Below, piece by piece: positions 50,623 to 59,831 of a stretch of 64,000 nt of DNA; position 1 is the stretch's first letter, and every line of letters starts with the position of its first letter. The stretch spans positions 1 through 64,000 of the forward strand of contig NZ_QWEI01000005.1 in NCBI RefSeq assembly GCF_003515775.1. The letters are read 5' to 3'. The notes beneath the pieces are model-generated. The model was not told where the DNA came from. It worked only from the letters and a program-made list of their open reading frames with translations, and searched no databases. A program made the translations under genes and the position numbers. Origin of the DNA: Ureibacillus yapensis. GTDB lineage: Bacteria; Bacillota; Bacilli; Bacillales_A; Planococcaceae.

Positions 50623-50787
50623 TTGATTAGTTATAGCTGTGAAACCCATATAAATCAAGCTTTAGATATGTTTGTGGCAGAAACGGAAGAGTTCCCAATC
50701 CTGGATAAAGTATCGGAAGAAGAAAAGTTATCCACAAAGTGTTCCTACTGTGAAGAGCATGCAACATATATAGTATCAAGTAAATAA
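50623..50787 (+). CDS. yyzF: CxxH/CxxC small protein (YyzF/BA_5709 family)
   Basis: 54 residues from a TTG at 50623 with AAGGAGG nine bases upstream. It has CETH near the N-terminus and CSYC near the C-terminus, the paired CxxH and CxxC that define this Bacillales family, probably a zinc site. Its place between htrA and rlmH is the standard one. The function is unknown. A longer frame from 50599 would start in the ribosome-binding site. Confidence 0.88.
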   Translation: MISYSCETHINQALDMFVAETEEFPILDKVSEEEKLSTKCSYCEEHATYIVSSK

Positions 50788-51018
50788 CTTTACACCATAT
50801 ATAGATTGTTTGTGTGGATATGTGGATAACTTTTGTGGATAAGTTGTTTGTAAATGAAATATTAAGGTGGATAAATTGTTTGTATTTAAATTTTCAAATT
50901 AAAATGAAAAAAGAAAGGCACTAAGAATGCAGTGCAGATGCATTAGAGATTGAAAATTGAAATTTAAGCGAACGATTGGGAAATAAAATTGTGAAGGTAA
51001 AGTAAAGGTGGATAAGCT

Positions 51019-51498
51019 GTGAATATAACGATACTCTCAGTCGGAAAGCTAAAAGAAAAATATTTAAAGATGGGAATTGAGGAATACGTCAAACGATTGA
51101 GCGCCTATGCCAAAATCGAATTAATAGAGGTTCCGGACGAAAAAGCACCCGAACAATTAAGCGAAGCGGAAATGGACATGGTGAAACGGAAAGAAGGTGA
51201 GCGGATCCTGGCAAAAATCAATGACAGTACGCATGTCATTGCCTTGGCAATCAACGGAAAAATGAAATCCTCCGAAGAAATGGCAGCCGACCTGGAATCC
51301 CTCATGACCTACGGCACCAGTAAAATCGCCTTCGTCATCGGCGGCTCACTCGGCCTGCACGACGAAGTACTCAAGCGCGCGGATGAAAAACTGAGCTTCG
51401 GCAAAATGACCCTTCCTCATCAGTTGATGAAGCTTGTGCTAGTTGAGCAGGTCTATCGGAGTTTTCGGATTATTAAGGGAGAACCGTACCATAAGTAA
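51019..51498 (+). CDS. rlmH: 23S rRNA (pseudouridine-1915-N3) methyltransferase RlmH
   Basis: A 159-residue SPOUT-class methyltransferase. The trefoil-knot motifs [18 protein letters not shown] and [20 protein letters not shown] are present, and it ends in the invariant EPYHK. It modifies helix 69 of 23S rRNA in the assembled ribosome. The start is GTG at 51019 after AAAGGTGG, and the start overlaps a near-consensus DnaA box. Confidence 0.97.
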   Translation: MNITILSVGKLKEKYLKMGIEEYVKRLSAYAKIELIEVPDEKAPEQLSEAEMDMVKRKEGERILAKINDSTHVIALAINGKMKSSEEMAADLESLMTYGTSKIAFVIGGSLGLHDEVLKRADEKLSFGKMTLPHQLMKLVLVEQVYRSFRIIKGEPYHK

Positions 51499-51502
51499 TA
51501 GA

Positions 51503-51537
51503 AAAAGCATGAGAACAAAAATTCTCATGCTTTTTTA
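51503..51537. terminator. bidirectional terminator between rlmH and the sulfurtransferase
   Basis: AAAAGCATGAGAA (51503-51515) pairs with TTCTCATGCTTTT (51522-51534), with A and T runs on both sides. Confidence 0.88.
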
Positions 51538-51578
51538 TTTTAAAACACATATTTTTATGATTGTTATTTGGTGTTTTT

Positions 51579-52478
51579 TTATTCTCTACCAGTTACAAGC
51601 GGACAACTAGGATCAGCTGCCCATTCGTTCATAGAGCCATCATAGATTGCCACATTTTCTTGCCCAAGCTTGTTTAAAAGTAATGCATTCCACGTAGCAG
51701 CAATTCCACCGCCACAATAAGTAATAACTGTTTTTTCTGTATCTAGAGCGCCAATTTCAGAAAAAACTTTACTTAGCTTTTCGTCGTCCCAAAGTAGATG
51801 TGTTTCAGGATTTGAGTGGCTTCCAAAAAAGACGTTAAAACTTGTAGGGATATGGCCCTTACGTGGGTAAGTGTTTGTTTCACCGTAAAAATCCGCTGGA
51901 GAAAGGCTATTAATTAATACAACAGAATCATCATCAATCGCTTTACGTACTTGATCTTTATTAACGACTAGCTCAGGGCGGCGTGTAAAGTTGAATGTGC
52001 CTTTTGGATAACTTGTCTTATCTGTTGTTGTTGGATAACCGTCAAGTTTCCATTTTACAAGTCCACCATCTAAAATTGCGACATTGTCAAAGCCTTCATA
52101 TTTTAGCTGCCAGCGAAGACGAGATGCCCAGTAAGAAGCAATTACATCTGCATTGGCAAGTGCACCGCGATCATAGATTACAACGTACGTGTCTTCACCA
52201 ACACCAAGTTTTTCGATTTCCTCTACAAATTGTTCACGACTTGGAATTGTCATCGGTAATGCTGCGTTACGATCTGAGAAATTTTTCAAAATATCTGCAA
52301 ATACAGCATTAGGAATATGCTCTTCATCAAAGGCATCCTGACCAGACCATAAGCCAGGTGTTTCACCATCCTTGTTTGGAATACTTAAAAATGTCGTAGC
52401 ATCAAGCAGTCTTAAGTTTGGGTCATCTAAACGCTCATGTAACCAAGCGCTATCTACAACCAATGGAATAGTTGTCAT
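51579..52478 (-). CDS. Thiosulfate/3-mercaptopyruvate sulfurtransferase (SseA type)
   Basis: 299 residues with two rhodanese domains: an N-terminal structural one (about 5-145, VVIYDRGALANADVIASYW with no catalytic Cys) and a C-terminal active one with Cys245 in ITYCGGGIAAT. It transfers sulfur from thiosulfate or mercaptopyruvate to acceptors such as cyanide or thioredoxin. The loop CGGGIAA is unusual compared with CGSGVTA and may affect substrate choice. It is the first of the head-on accessory genes. Confidence 0.93.
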   Translation of the reverse strand: MTTIPLVVDSAWLHERLDDPNLRLLDATTFLSIPNKDGETPGLWSGQDAFDEEHIPNAVFADILKNFSDRNAALPMTIPSREQFVEEIEKLGVGEDTYVVIYDRGALANADVIASYWASRLRWQLKYEGFDNVAILDGGLVKWKLDGYPTTTDKTSYPKGTFNFTRRPELVVNKDQVRKAIDDDSVVLINSLSPADFYGETNTYPRKGHIPTSFNVFFGSHSNPETHLLWDDEKLSKVFSEIGALDTEKTVITYCGGGIAATWNALLLNKLGQENVAIYDGSMNEWAADPSCPLVTGRE

Positions 52479-52624
52479 AATACATCCCCTTAACTTTTCT
52501 TATTTGTTTACTTGGTATTAATGTATCAAAAAAAATTTGGTAAAACAATGGTTAGTTTAAATTATTTATTCTTTAGCTAGTTTTTGCAATGTAAAGTCTA
52601 ATAATATCAAGGATTTTCTGTACT

Positions 52625-52756
52625 TTAGGTTTGCTGCGGTCCTCTCGCAAAAAATTCTGCAATAGCCGCACTATGCACTTGTTTACCGTTTTGCCACAGT
52701 AAATTGAAAGTTAAATTTGGAGGCAGAACTTTATCATAGATAATAGAAAAATGTTT
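52625..52756 (-). pseudogene. remnant resembling the C-terminus of a LysR-type regulator
   Basis: An open stretch of 44 codons ends at a stop at 52625 and contains PPNLTFNLLWQNGKQVHSAA, then AEFFARG, as at the end of a LysR effector domain (W..G......A...F). It is bounded upstream by a stop and has no start or DNA-binding domain. The family call is an inference from a short match. Confidence 0.35.
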
Positions 52757-52904
52757 CTAGGAATACTGGTATAAACGTGTTTCAGGTGTTTTTTTACCTT
52801 TAGAAGGGTATACCAAAATGATTAGAGAAGAATTTAAAAGGTAGAAGAGTAAATGCAGAAATATTTATGTATAAAATTAATTTGGTAAATGAGGGATATT
52901 CATG

Positions 52905-52967
52905 TCAGTAGGTTTCTCTTCCGAATCCACTGCCCCGGCCTGTAATAATCGCTGTCTTTCCTTGCAT
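52905..52967 (-). pseudogene. 5' remnant of a short-chain dehydrogenase gene
   Basis: ATG at 52967 opens MQGKTAIITGRGSGFGRETY and then stops. TGxxxGxG is the cofactor-binding start of short-chain dehydrogenases (usually TGGGSGFG or TGGGSGIG). The rest of the gene is gone. The surrounding gap from 52479 to 53160 has no intact gene. Confidence 0.6.
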
Positions 52968-53160
52968 ATAATTCACTCTATTATCGATAATTTTGACTAC
53001 CATAATATGCCCTTATATGGATTTTTCATTTGTGAAATAAATTATAAATTCGGCTTATCTCTTTAAATGGTAAGCAGAAGGTTGAACTCATGCTTTTATA
53101 ATCAGCGGGTGGCTGTTATTTTCTAACTTAAAAAAGGAATAAGAGAAAAGTAAACAATGA

Positions 53161-53191
53161 AAAAGCCTCTGGTATACACCAAAGGCTTTTT
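53161..53191 (-). terminator. terminator after the M20 gene
   Basis: AAAAGCCTCTGGT (53161-53173) pairs with ACCAAAGGCTTTT (53178-53190) with one mismatch, A/T-flanked, so it can work in either direction. Confidence 0.75.
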
Positions 53192-53214
53192 GTTCATTAT
53201 CGATTGTTCTCCCA

Positions 53215-54372
53215 TTACGCGTTCACTGCAAGTTGGATCATCAGTTCAATCCCCGCTGGAATCGCTGCTTCATCTAAATCGAATTTTGGGTGATGGTGAG
53301 GGTACGAGCTGTTTTCACTTTTCATGCCGACATGAATGAAGGCCCCGACTTTTTCCTTCACGTAGAAGGCAAAATCTTCTGCTCCGAATACAGGTTCAAT
53401 TGATGAGAAGACTTCATTGCCAAAGGTTTTCTCTATAATTCCTCTGGCAACGTCACACGCTTCTTGGTGATTGTATAGTGGAGGAGTCCCCTCGATTAAT
53501 TTTAAATGACCCTTTGCATCAAAGCTTTCGCAAATGTACTCCGTTAACTTTGCCGTTTTCCGGAGCATTAATTCGGCACCTTCTTGCGTTAAGGCTCTAA
53601 TTGTTCCTGAAAGTATCACTTTATCGGGAATTACATTGTAGGACATACCCGTTTGAATTCCGGTAATCGACATCACGCCGCCGTGTATAGGATTTAAATT
53701 ACGGCTGACAATCGACTGAAATGCTTGTATAAGGTGACTTGCAATAAAAATGGGATCCACCGTTTCATGAGGGTTCCCAGCATGGCCGCCTTTCCCTTCA
53801 ATAACGATATCAAAGTCATCACTTGATGCCATGAAGGGACCTACTGGAAATCCAATTTGGCCTAAAGGGATATTCGACATATAATGAATACCGTAAATGG
53901 CATCAACATTATCCAATACTCCTTCTTTTACAAGTTGTTGTGCCCCGCTTGGCGACATTTCTTCAGAGCTTTGGAAAATGAGGACAATGTTGTTTTTTAC
54001 CAAATGTGCATTTTCACTCATCCACTTGGCAGCTGCAAGTAAAGTAGCAGTATGACCATCGTGTGCGCATGCATGCATGACGCCAGAAACTTTTGAAGAA
54101 TAGGGCTTGTCTCCTTCTTCAATAATGGGGAGAGCATCCATATCTGCTCGCAAAGCGATCGTTTTTTCACCATCTGTTCCTTTAAAATGAGCGATGACGC
54201 TGGGCTTTGAAAATTTTTCCATTATCGGAATCCCGAATTCGCCTAATTTTTCTCTTACGTAAGCTGCCGTTTGATATTCTTGTCCCGATAATTCAGGGTA
54301 CATATGAAAATGTCTGCGTTGTTTAATCGACCAGTCAATTAGCTGTTGATCAACGTAGTGTAATTGAAACAT
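53215..54372 (-). CDS. M20 family amidohydrolase/N-acyl-amino-acid deacylase
   Basis: 385 residues of the M20D type. Metal-binding residues are in ACAHDGHTA, SSEEMSPSGA, GIHYM and the C-terminal HHHPKFDLDE; the satellite dimerisation domain lies at about 180-295 (GKGGHAGNPHETVDPI). Typical substrates are N-acetyl amino acids, hippurate or indole-amino acid conjugates. It starts 20 bases after the carrier gene, so the two form an operon that probably imports and cleaves an amino-acid conjugate. GGAGGT precedes the ATG. Confidence 0.9.
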   Translation of the reverse strand: MFQLHYVDQQLIDWSIKQRRHFHMYPELSGQEYQTAAYVREKLGEFGIPIMEKFSKPSVIAHFKGTDGEKTIALRADMDALPIIEEGDKPYSSKVSGVMHACAHDGHTATLLAAAKWMSENAHLVKNNIVLIFQSSEEMSPSGAQQLVKEGVLDNVDAIYGIHYMSNIPLGQIGFPVGPFMASSDDFDIVIEGKGGHAGNPHETVDPIFIASHLIQAFQSIVSRNLNPIHGGVMSITGIQTGMSYNVIPDKVILSGTIRALTQEGAELMLRKTAKLTEYICESFDAKGHLKLIEGTPPLYNHQEACDVARGIIEKTFGNEVFSSIEPVFGAEDFAFYVKEKVGAFIHVGMKSENSSYPHHHPKFDLDEAAIPAGIELMIQLAVNA

Positions 54373-54392
54373 GAAGTACCTCCATTAGTTCA

Positions 54393-55802
54393 CTAAAATG
54401 GGCCATATTGAATGGCTTGTGCAATAATCAAGAAAATAATACTAATTATGATTTGGATAAAGATAAATGGCAAAACCCACTTAATCCATTTTGTAAAAGG
54501 AATTCCAGCAACAGCTAGTCCTGCAAGCAGGACACCTGAAGTAGGAAATAGGGAATTCGAAATACCATCTCCAAGTTGGTAAGCAAGTACAGCCGTTTGT
54601 CTTGTTATGCCAACAAGATCAGCTAATGGTGCCATGATTGGCATTGTGAGTGCAGCTTGCCCACTTCCGGACGGCACTAGGAAATTTAGGAAAAGTTGCA
54701 AAAAGAACATTCCGATGACATTGAAAAAAGGGGATAGCTGACTAAGTAAAGTAGAAGCAGAGTACAGGATTGTATCGATTAATTTTCCATCTTGTATAAC
54801 GACAAGAATTGCTTGAGCAAATCCAATGATTAAAGCTCCTCCAATTAATTCTTTTGCTCCATCAATAAAACTATCTGCAATCTGGCTTGCGGATAAGTTT
54901 CCTACAATCCCAAATATAATCCCGAATAATAAAAACAATCCTGCTATTTCAGTAATATACCAACCATATTTGATCACACCAAAAATTAAAACAACAAAGT
55001 TTAGCAAGAATAAAGTTAATATTATTTTATGACGGAAAGTTAAAATGGCATCTGCCTTTATTTTAACTTGGTCTTCATTTGTAAAATGACCTAAAAATCT
55101 AAGGTTTGGATTGGCCTTAACTTTTTTCGCGTATCGATATACATATAGTACCGCAGCAAAATACAACACAAAAAAGAGCGCGATTCTTAAGCCAATGCCA
55201 GAGAACGTAGGCAATTCTGCAATACTTTGCGCAACTCCTATATTAAAGGGGTTGAGAACTGCAGCCATAAATCCTACCCCGGCACCCAATGAAACAATTG
55301 CATATCCAACGATAGCATCCAACTTTAAAGATACAGCCAATGGCGCAATGATGGCAATATAGACAATCGTTTCTTCAGCCAATCCCATTAAGGCACCGGC
55401 TACGGCAAAAAAGAACATAAGTACAGGAATTAGCAGTAATTCTCTATTTCCCAATTTCTTTGTGATTGAAATGATGAAAGCATCGAGGGCACCGGTAGCT
55501 TTTAAAATTCCAAACGCTCCCCCGACAATTAAAACGAAGAATATTATGCCAGCTCCATTAACCATCCCAATATGAATATTATTAAAAATATCTAAAAAAC
55601 CTACAGGTGATGATTCTGTATATTGAAATGAATCTGGTACGACTAAAGTTCGGCCATTTTCTTCAATTCGCTCATACTCACCTGCCGGTAAAAAATAGGT
55701 GAGGATTGCCCCGATAACAATAATGCAAAATAGTAAAACAAATGCGTTTATGTTGAGAGCTCTTTTGCTCTTAATTATTCCTTTTGTCTGTTCGTGATGC
55801 AT
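54393..55802 (-). CDS. YfcC-family (DcuC-like) membrane carrier
   Basis: A 469-residue protein with about 11-12 membrane segments. The helix-break motif AGALMGLAEETIVYIAIIAPLAVSL is split across the middle and VPSGSGQAALTMPIMAPLADL near the C-terminus is the hallmark of YfcC/DcuC carriers, which move dicarboxylates or basic amino acids. Operon structure with the M20 amidohydrolase suggests import of a peptide-like substrate. AAAGGAG lies nine bases before the ATG. Confidence 0.87.
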   Translation of the reverse strand: MHHEQTKGIIKSKRALNINAFVLLFCIIVIGAILTYFLPAGEYERIEENGRTLVVPDSFQYTESSPVGFLDIFNNIHIGMVNGAGIIFFVLIVGGAFGILKATGALDAFIISITKKLGNRELLLIPVLMFFFAVAGALMGLAEETIVYIAIIAPLAVSLKLDAIVGYAIVSLGAGVGFMAAVLNPFNIGVAQSIAELPTFSGIGLRIALFFVLYFAAVLYVYRYAKKVKANPNLRFLGHFTNEDQVKIKADAILTFRHKIILTLFLLNFVVLIFGVIKYGWYITEIAGLFLLFGIIFGIVGNLSASQIADSFIDGAKELIGGALIIGFAQAILVVIQDGKLIDTILYSASTLLSQLSPFFNVIGMFFLQLFLNFLVPSGSGQAALTMPIMAPLADLVGITRQTAVLAYQLGDGISNSLFPTSGVLLAGLAVAGIPFTKWIKWVLPFIFIQIIISIIFLIIAQAIQYGPF

Positions 55803-56065
55803 GAATATAAACTCCTTTATGTTTAATTTAAGTTTTGGTGAATATTTATGCAGTTTATATTAATATATATTCAAATGCAATTCAATGATTTTTAATATAT
55901 TTTTTTATAATTTATTAATTTTATGTGGTGGTAATTTAATGTAAAGTTGTATATGTATATCTTTATTATCAGTTGATTAGGTGAACTGTGTATATTTATG
56001 AGAATTGCCTTCATAATGAACATGACTATCAATAAGAATTATTTATAGCCTAACTCATTAATAAA
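55803..56065 (-). other. AT-rich promoter region of the YfcC-M20 operon
   Basis: About 260 bases of very AT-rich DNA with no supported gene. It holds the upstream region of the carrier operon; I could not choose a promoter among many A/T hexamers. Confidence 0.3.
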
Positions 56066-56089
56066 ACCGCTGAGTTTATACTCAGCGGT
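56062..56089 (-). terminator. terminator of the second subtilase
   Basis: ACCGCTGAGT (56066-56075) pairs perfectly with ACTCAGCGGT (56080-56089), followed on the minus strand by TTTTATTAA. Confidence 0.88.
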
Positions 56090-56110
56090 CTAACTATTAT
56101 TTATCGATTC

Positions 56111-57562
56111 CTACTTTGATAAGAAGTTATAAATATTGGCTTCGCCTGCCCCGTATAGTGGATCATTCCCCACTTTCCCGAAATCAATGGCGCTTTGTCT
56201 GATAGCCGCTGCCACTTGGGAAGGAGTATACTCAGGGTGAGCGGCTTTAATGACTCCAGCAACTCCAGCGACTTTCGGTGCAGCCATGGAAGTTCCATGC
56301 AAATAGGAATAGCCATGCCATTGGCCGTCACTAAACTCCGTAGTTGCGTTCCCACCTGCGACTGGATAGGTAGGGTAGGTAGACAATGTTCGATAAGTGA
56401 AGTCACGTTTATTTAAATAGTTCCCAGCTGGGTTCTGACGATACAAACTATCATATAATGGGCCGTTATCTCCGCCTGGACCGGCTACGTCGATGCCATT
56501 TCCGTAATTTGAGTAGAAGGCAATGCTATTATTGGACCATTCATTTGAGGAAGATACCGTAATTACCCCTGGAATTTGGGCTGGAACGACACGGGATGGA
56601 CCTTTAATGTCTATACCGTAAGTATCCTTCCAATATGCCTGCATATCGTGGAAATCACCGAGATTTTTTGAGTCATTTCCGGCCGACACCACAACAGTAA
56701 CACCTTTTTGGATGGCATACTGAATGGAACGGTGGTAGGCTACCATTGAAGCAGAATCGCCCTTCTCCTCCAAGTTTTGAGCCATCCAACGCCAGCCTCC
56801 GATTGACATATTAATCACTTCTACTCCATCATTTGCCGCCTCTACAATTGCATCGGTAATCCATGATTGCTGTGCTCCCCCAGTTGCTCCAAAAACTCGG
56901 TATGCTCTCACCGTTAAATCCGGTCCAACACCTTTTACCTTTCCGTTAGCTGCAATGGATCCAGCAACATGCGTGCCGTGGCCATTTTTGTCCCAGGGAT
57001 CTGTAGTGCCGGGTACGAAGGTTTTTGAACCCGCTAAATCTGCATTTTCCTTCAAATCCGGATGACTAAAATCAATTCCTGTATCGATAACCGCGATAAC
57101 CGTATCATGATTACCTGTATTTAACTTATATGATTTCCCTTCATGGGTAATACGGTGCATGTCCCATTGTTTATCCCAATAGCTTTCTGCGTTTGAATCC
57201 AAAGTCACTTTCTGCCCGTTTGGGGTACCAGGAGTAAAATTCACTGCCTCATCAGGATCAGTTTCCAAGTATGCTTCAAGTTCTCTTCCAGCTGATTGAA
57301 TACTTTTATCTTCCTTCACTTTTGAAAGAAAATCGGGATTTGCTGATGCTGCTTCAACAATCCCGATTTCTGGTATAACTCTTTCAACAGCTCCTCCTGC
57401 CTTAGAGATTGTTTCTGAGTAATTACCCGGCAAATTCCCTTTATACGCTAATACATAATGCTCCTCTTCAGGTGCAGCCTTCGTTTCATTTGTTGGAAAC
57501 CCAACGAATGCAGAAAATGATAGAGCCGAACAGATAGATAGAATTGCTAGTTTTTTCTTCAT
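56111..57562 (-). CDS. Secreted subtilisin-like serine protease
   Basis: 483 residues. A signal peptide (about 1-29, ending TKA), a prodomain of about 100 residues, then an S8 domain with Asp160 (VIDTGIDFSHPDL), His195 (GHGTHVAG), Asn296 (SAGND) and Ser425 (HGTSMAAP). The catalytic domain is interrupted by insertions around 305-325 and 365-415. It is only distantly similar to the first subtilase in this window and lacks its Ig-like domain. AAAGGAGGAG precedes the ATG. It sits alone. Confidence 0.92.
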   Translation of the reverse strand: MKKKLAILSICSALSFSAFVGFPTNETKAAPEEEHYVLAYKGNLPGNYSETISKAGGAVERVIPEIGIVEAASANPDFLSKVKEDKSIQSAGRELEAYLETDPDEAVNFTPGTPNGQKVTLDSNAESYWDKQWDMHRITHEGKSYKLNTGNHDTVIAVIDTGIDFSHPDLKENADLAGSKTFVPGTTDPWDKNGHGTHVAGSIAANGKVKGVGPDLTVRAYRVFGATGGAQQSWITDAIVEAANDGVEVINMSIGGWRWMAQNLEEKGDSASMVAYHRSIQYAIQKGVTVVVSAGNDSKNLGDFHDMQAYWKDTYGIDIKGPSRVVPAQIPGVITVSSSNEWSNNSIAFYSNYGNGIDVAGPGGDNGPLYDSLYRQNPAGNYLNKRDFTYRTLSTYPTYPVAGGNATTEFSDGQWHGYSYLHGTSMAAPKVAGVAGVIKAAHPEYTPSQVAAAIRQSAIDFGKVGNDPLYGAGEANIYNFLSK

Positions 57563-58045
57563 TTAAACTCTCCTCCTTTGAAAAAATAAAATATACTTTT
57601 ATCTATTCAACGTTTAGAAGGTTTATCCTTAAACTTTAAAAAAGGAGATGATTTGCCTATCTATAGTATTCCATCCATCCATTTTCTAGTTATAATGGAG
57701 GCTGCTTGGCTATTGCTAAAAGACTAGGAATCTATTAAATAGATAAAATCTCATTTAGATTAGTTTCGGTGATCCGCATTAAAAGGGGCGGTTTTAACCC
57801 AATCAAAAACGAGATATAATATGAAAGCGAAACACGCTGGGTTACATGGTGATGCCAATCTATTATTGGTGCCATATTCCCTGCGTGCGTTTTTATTATA
57901 GAAAGAAAATCTAATTTTGAAGGATAAAGATAGTATAGCCAGGGGTGTAAATAGCCGAATCGAAGTCTCGCTTTACTGAATTTATATTAGTGAGCCAAAC
58001 ATTTACTAAACAATCAAGGCGCCTGCTGACCAGCCCTCGCTTGGA
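57563..58045 (+). ncRNA. intergenic region with a candidate small hairpin RNA
   Basis: No protein gene is seen in this 480-base gap. A perfect TATAAT (57815-57820; the -35 is poor) is followed by a long imperfect hairpin at 57833-57887: CACGC/GCGTG, GGG/CCC, ATGG/CCAT and CCAAT/ATTGG nested, then CGTTTTTATT. A transcript of about 70 bases would consist almost wholly of this hairpin. It could equally be a stray terminator. Confidence 0.3.
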
Positions 58046-59662
58046 TCAATCGAATTTAAACCTTGAAATATACTCTTTATATCCGTCCATCCACCCGATT
58101 TGAGGCCATTCTCCTGTGGGGTTGTTGCGGTTATTTTCCTGCGGACGTCCTGGAGTAGAGCGGCCATTGATAATATATTCTTCCAATGACTTTTTGAGGC
58201 TTTCAACAAGCTCTGGATGCTCATTGATGACATTATTTGTTTCACATATGTCTTCTTTCAAATTATATAATTCGACAGGCTTATAAACTTGATTTTCTAG
58301 TCCTTCACGGAAGTTTATCATTCCGCCCCCATTGTACACGCATTCCAGCTTCCAGTCTCCACGGCGAATTGAAAGTCCTCCATTTGCAGAAGAATGGACA
58401 ATATCCTCACGTACCGGCTCATTCTTTCCTTTCCATAATGGAACATTGGAGATGGAGTCCTCCGCTGCATCATCTGGAATTTCAGTGCCAATGATTTCCG
58501 CAATACTTCGATAGATGTCAGATAGACTGATCATATGGTTGCAGACAGTACCCCCTTGAATCATGGCCGGGTAAGAAATGATCGTTGGCTCGCGGTGCCC
58601 ACCTTCCCAAATGTCTCCTTTGAGTCCTCTGAAAATATAGCTCGGATTATGTCCATGTTCCTTTAATGCAACAAAATCAGCTAGAGCGGATGCCCCGTTG
58701 TCACTTGTAAAAATGAAAATTGTGTTATCAAATAAATCATTTTCTTTCAGTTTAGCTATTATTTCACCAATGTAATGATCAAGTTGAAGTACGAAGTCGC
58801 CATACGGTCCGATACCTGATTTTCCTTCGAATTTTTCATTAGGCAAAAGTGGACCATGCACCAAATGGCTTGGATAGTATAAGAAAAATGGCATGTCTTC
58901 TTCTGCAAACCGATCGATCATTTCCAATGCTTTTTTCTGCATTTTATCCGCAACTTCCCTGTGAACAAAGTTTGGTGCGATTACTCCATTTTGCCATTCC
59001 TTCTGATGGTTGGGTCCAGCCCGGTCCATCATGTGTATGCCTGTTACGTCTGTGGGTTCCTCAATAACCCGGTCATTTTCAATATAAACATACGGTGGCT
59101 GGTCAAGAGAGGCAGGTGTTCCATAAAAATAATCGAATCCCAACTGATTTGGGCCAAATGTGATTGGTTTTGAATAATCAATATCCAATCCTTCAAAGTC
59201 CAATCTTCCTGCTGAGATGTCAAAAATGCCATCGCGGCCAAACCGGGTTTCTTTCTCGTGGAAATCTTCAGGATTTAACCCGAATTTTTCATAATCAAAG
59301 TACCCCTTCAACTGCCATTTTAAGCCTAAGTGCCATTTTCCGATAGCTGCTGTATTATAGCCATTTTCTTTAAGTAGATGGGCAATCGTCTTGCGGTCTT
59401 CTTCAATTAATGGCATGGAATCCCCTGGTATTACAAAGCTCTTCAAGCTGGAGCGCCAATTATAGCGACCGGTTAACAAACCATAACGGGACGGGGTACA
59501 CAGGGCTGAGGTGGCATGTGTATCCGTAAAACGCATTCCTGCTTCAGCTAATGCATCTATGTTCTTTGTTTTGATTTTTGACTCAGGATTGAAACAGGAA
59601 ACATCTCCATATCCTAAGTCATCGGCAAAAACTAATACGATGTTCGGTTTTGTGTTTGACAT
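58046..59662 (-). CDS. Type I (formylglycine) sulfatase
   Basis: 538 residues. Metal-binding Asp14-Asp15 (FADDLGYGD), the sulfatase signature CTPSR at 55-59 where Cys55 is converted to formylglycine, GKWHLG, and the TSDNGA metal site. There is no signal peptide, so it acts in the cytoplasm, where its maturase, encoded divergently next door, would also be. It is closest in style to arylsulfatases; the substrate is unknown. GGAG precedes the ATG. Confidence 0.93.
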   Translation of the reverse strand: MSNTKPNIVLVFADDLGYGDVSCFNPESKIKTKNIDALAEAGMRFTDTHATSALCTPSRYGLLTGRYNWRSSLKSFVIPGDSMPLIEEDRKTIAHLLKENGYNTAAIGKWHLGLKWQLKGYFDYEKFGLNPEDFHEKETRFGRDGIFDISAGRLDFEGLDIDYSKPITFGPNQLGFDYFYGTPASLDQPPYVYIENDRVIEEPTDVTGIHMMDRAGPNHQKEWQNGVIAPNFVHREVADKMQKKALEMIDRFAEEDMPFFLYYPSHLVHGPLLPNEKFEGKSGIGPYGDFVLQLDHYIGEIIAKLKENDLFDNTIFIFTSDNGASALADFVALKEHGHNPSYIFRGLKGDIWEGGHREPTIISYPAMIQGGTVCNHMISLSDIYRSIAEIIGTEIPDDAAEDSISNVPLWKGKNEPVREDIVHSSANGGLSIRRGDWKLECVYNGGGMINFREGLENQVYKPVELYNLKEDICETNNVINEHPELVESLKKSLEEYIINGRSTPGRPQENNRNNPTGEWPQIGWMDGYKEYISRFKFD

Positions 59663-59831
59663 TTTTTTGACTCCTTTAATATGAATATACTTATTACTTG
59701 TCTACCCATTGTCTTTTTTAAAAAACAGTGTAGCTCTTAACTTACATTCCCATGTCATATAAACTAACTTTCAAGTCGTTTGGTTTATAAGGGAAAACAG
59801 AAGGATAAAGAATGGGAGGGGGTAGCGATAA

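Larger units (their letters stand above)
50467..50874. promoter_or_regulatory. DnaA-box cluster between htrA and rlmH
   Basis: Seven perfect DnaA boxes: 50467-50475, 50487-50495, 50557-50565, 50578-50586, 50728-50736 (inside the small CxxH/CxxC gene), 50821-50829 and 50834-50842. Near matches lie at 50813-50821, 50866-50874, 51007-51015 and 51018-51026. This is as dense as the oriC array. B. subtilis has a DnaA-box cluster next to rlmH (yydA), so the position is conserved. Confidence 0.85.
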
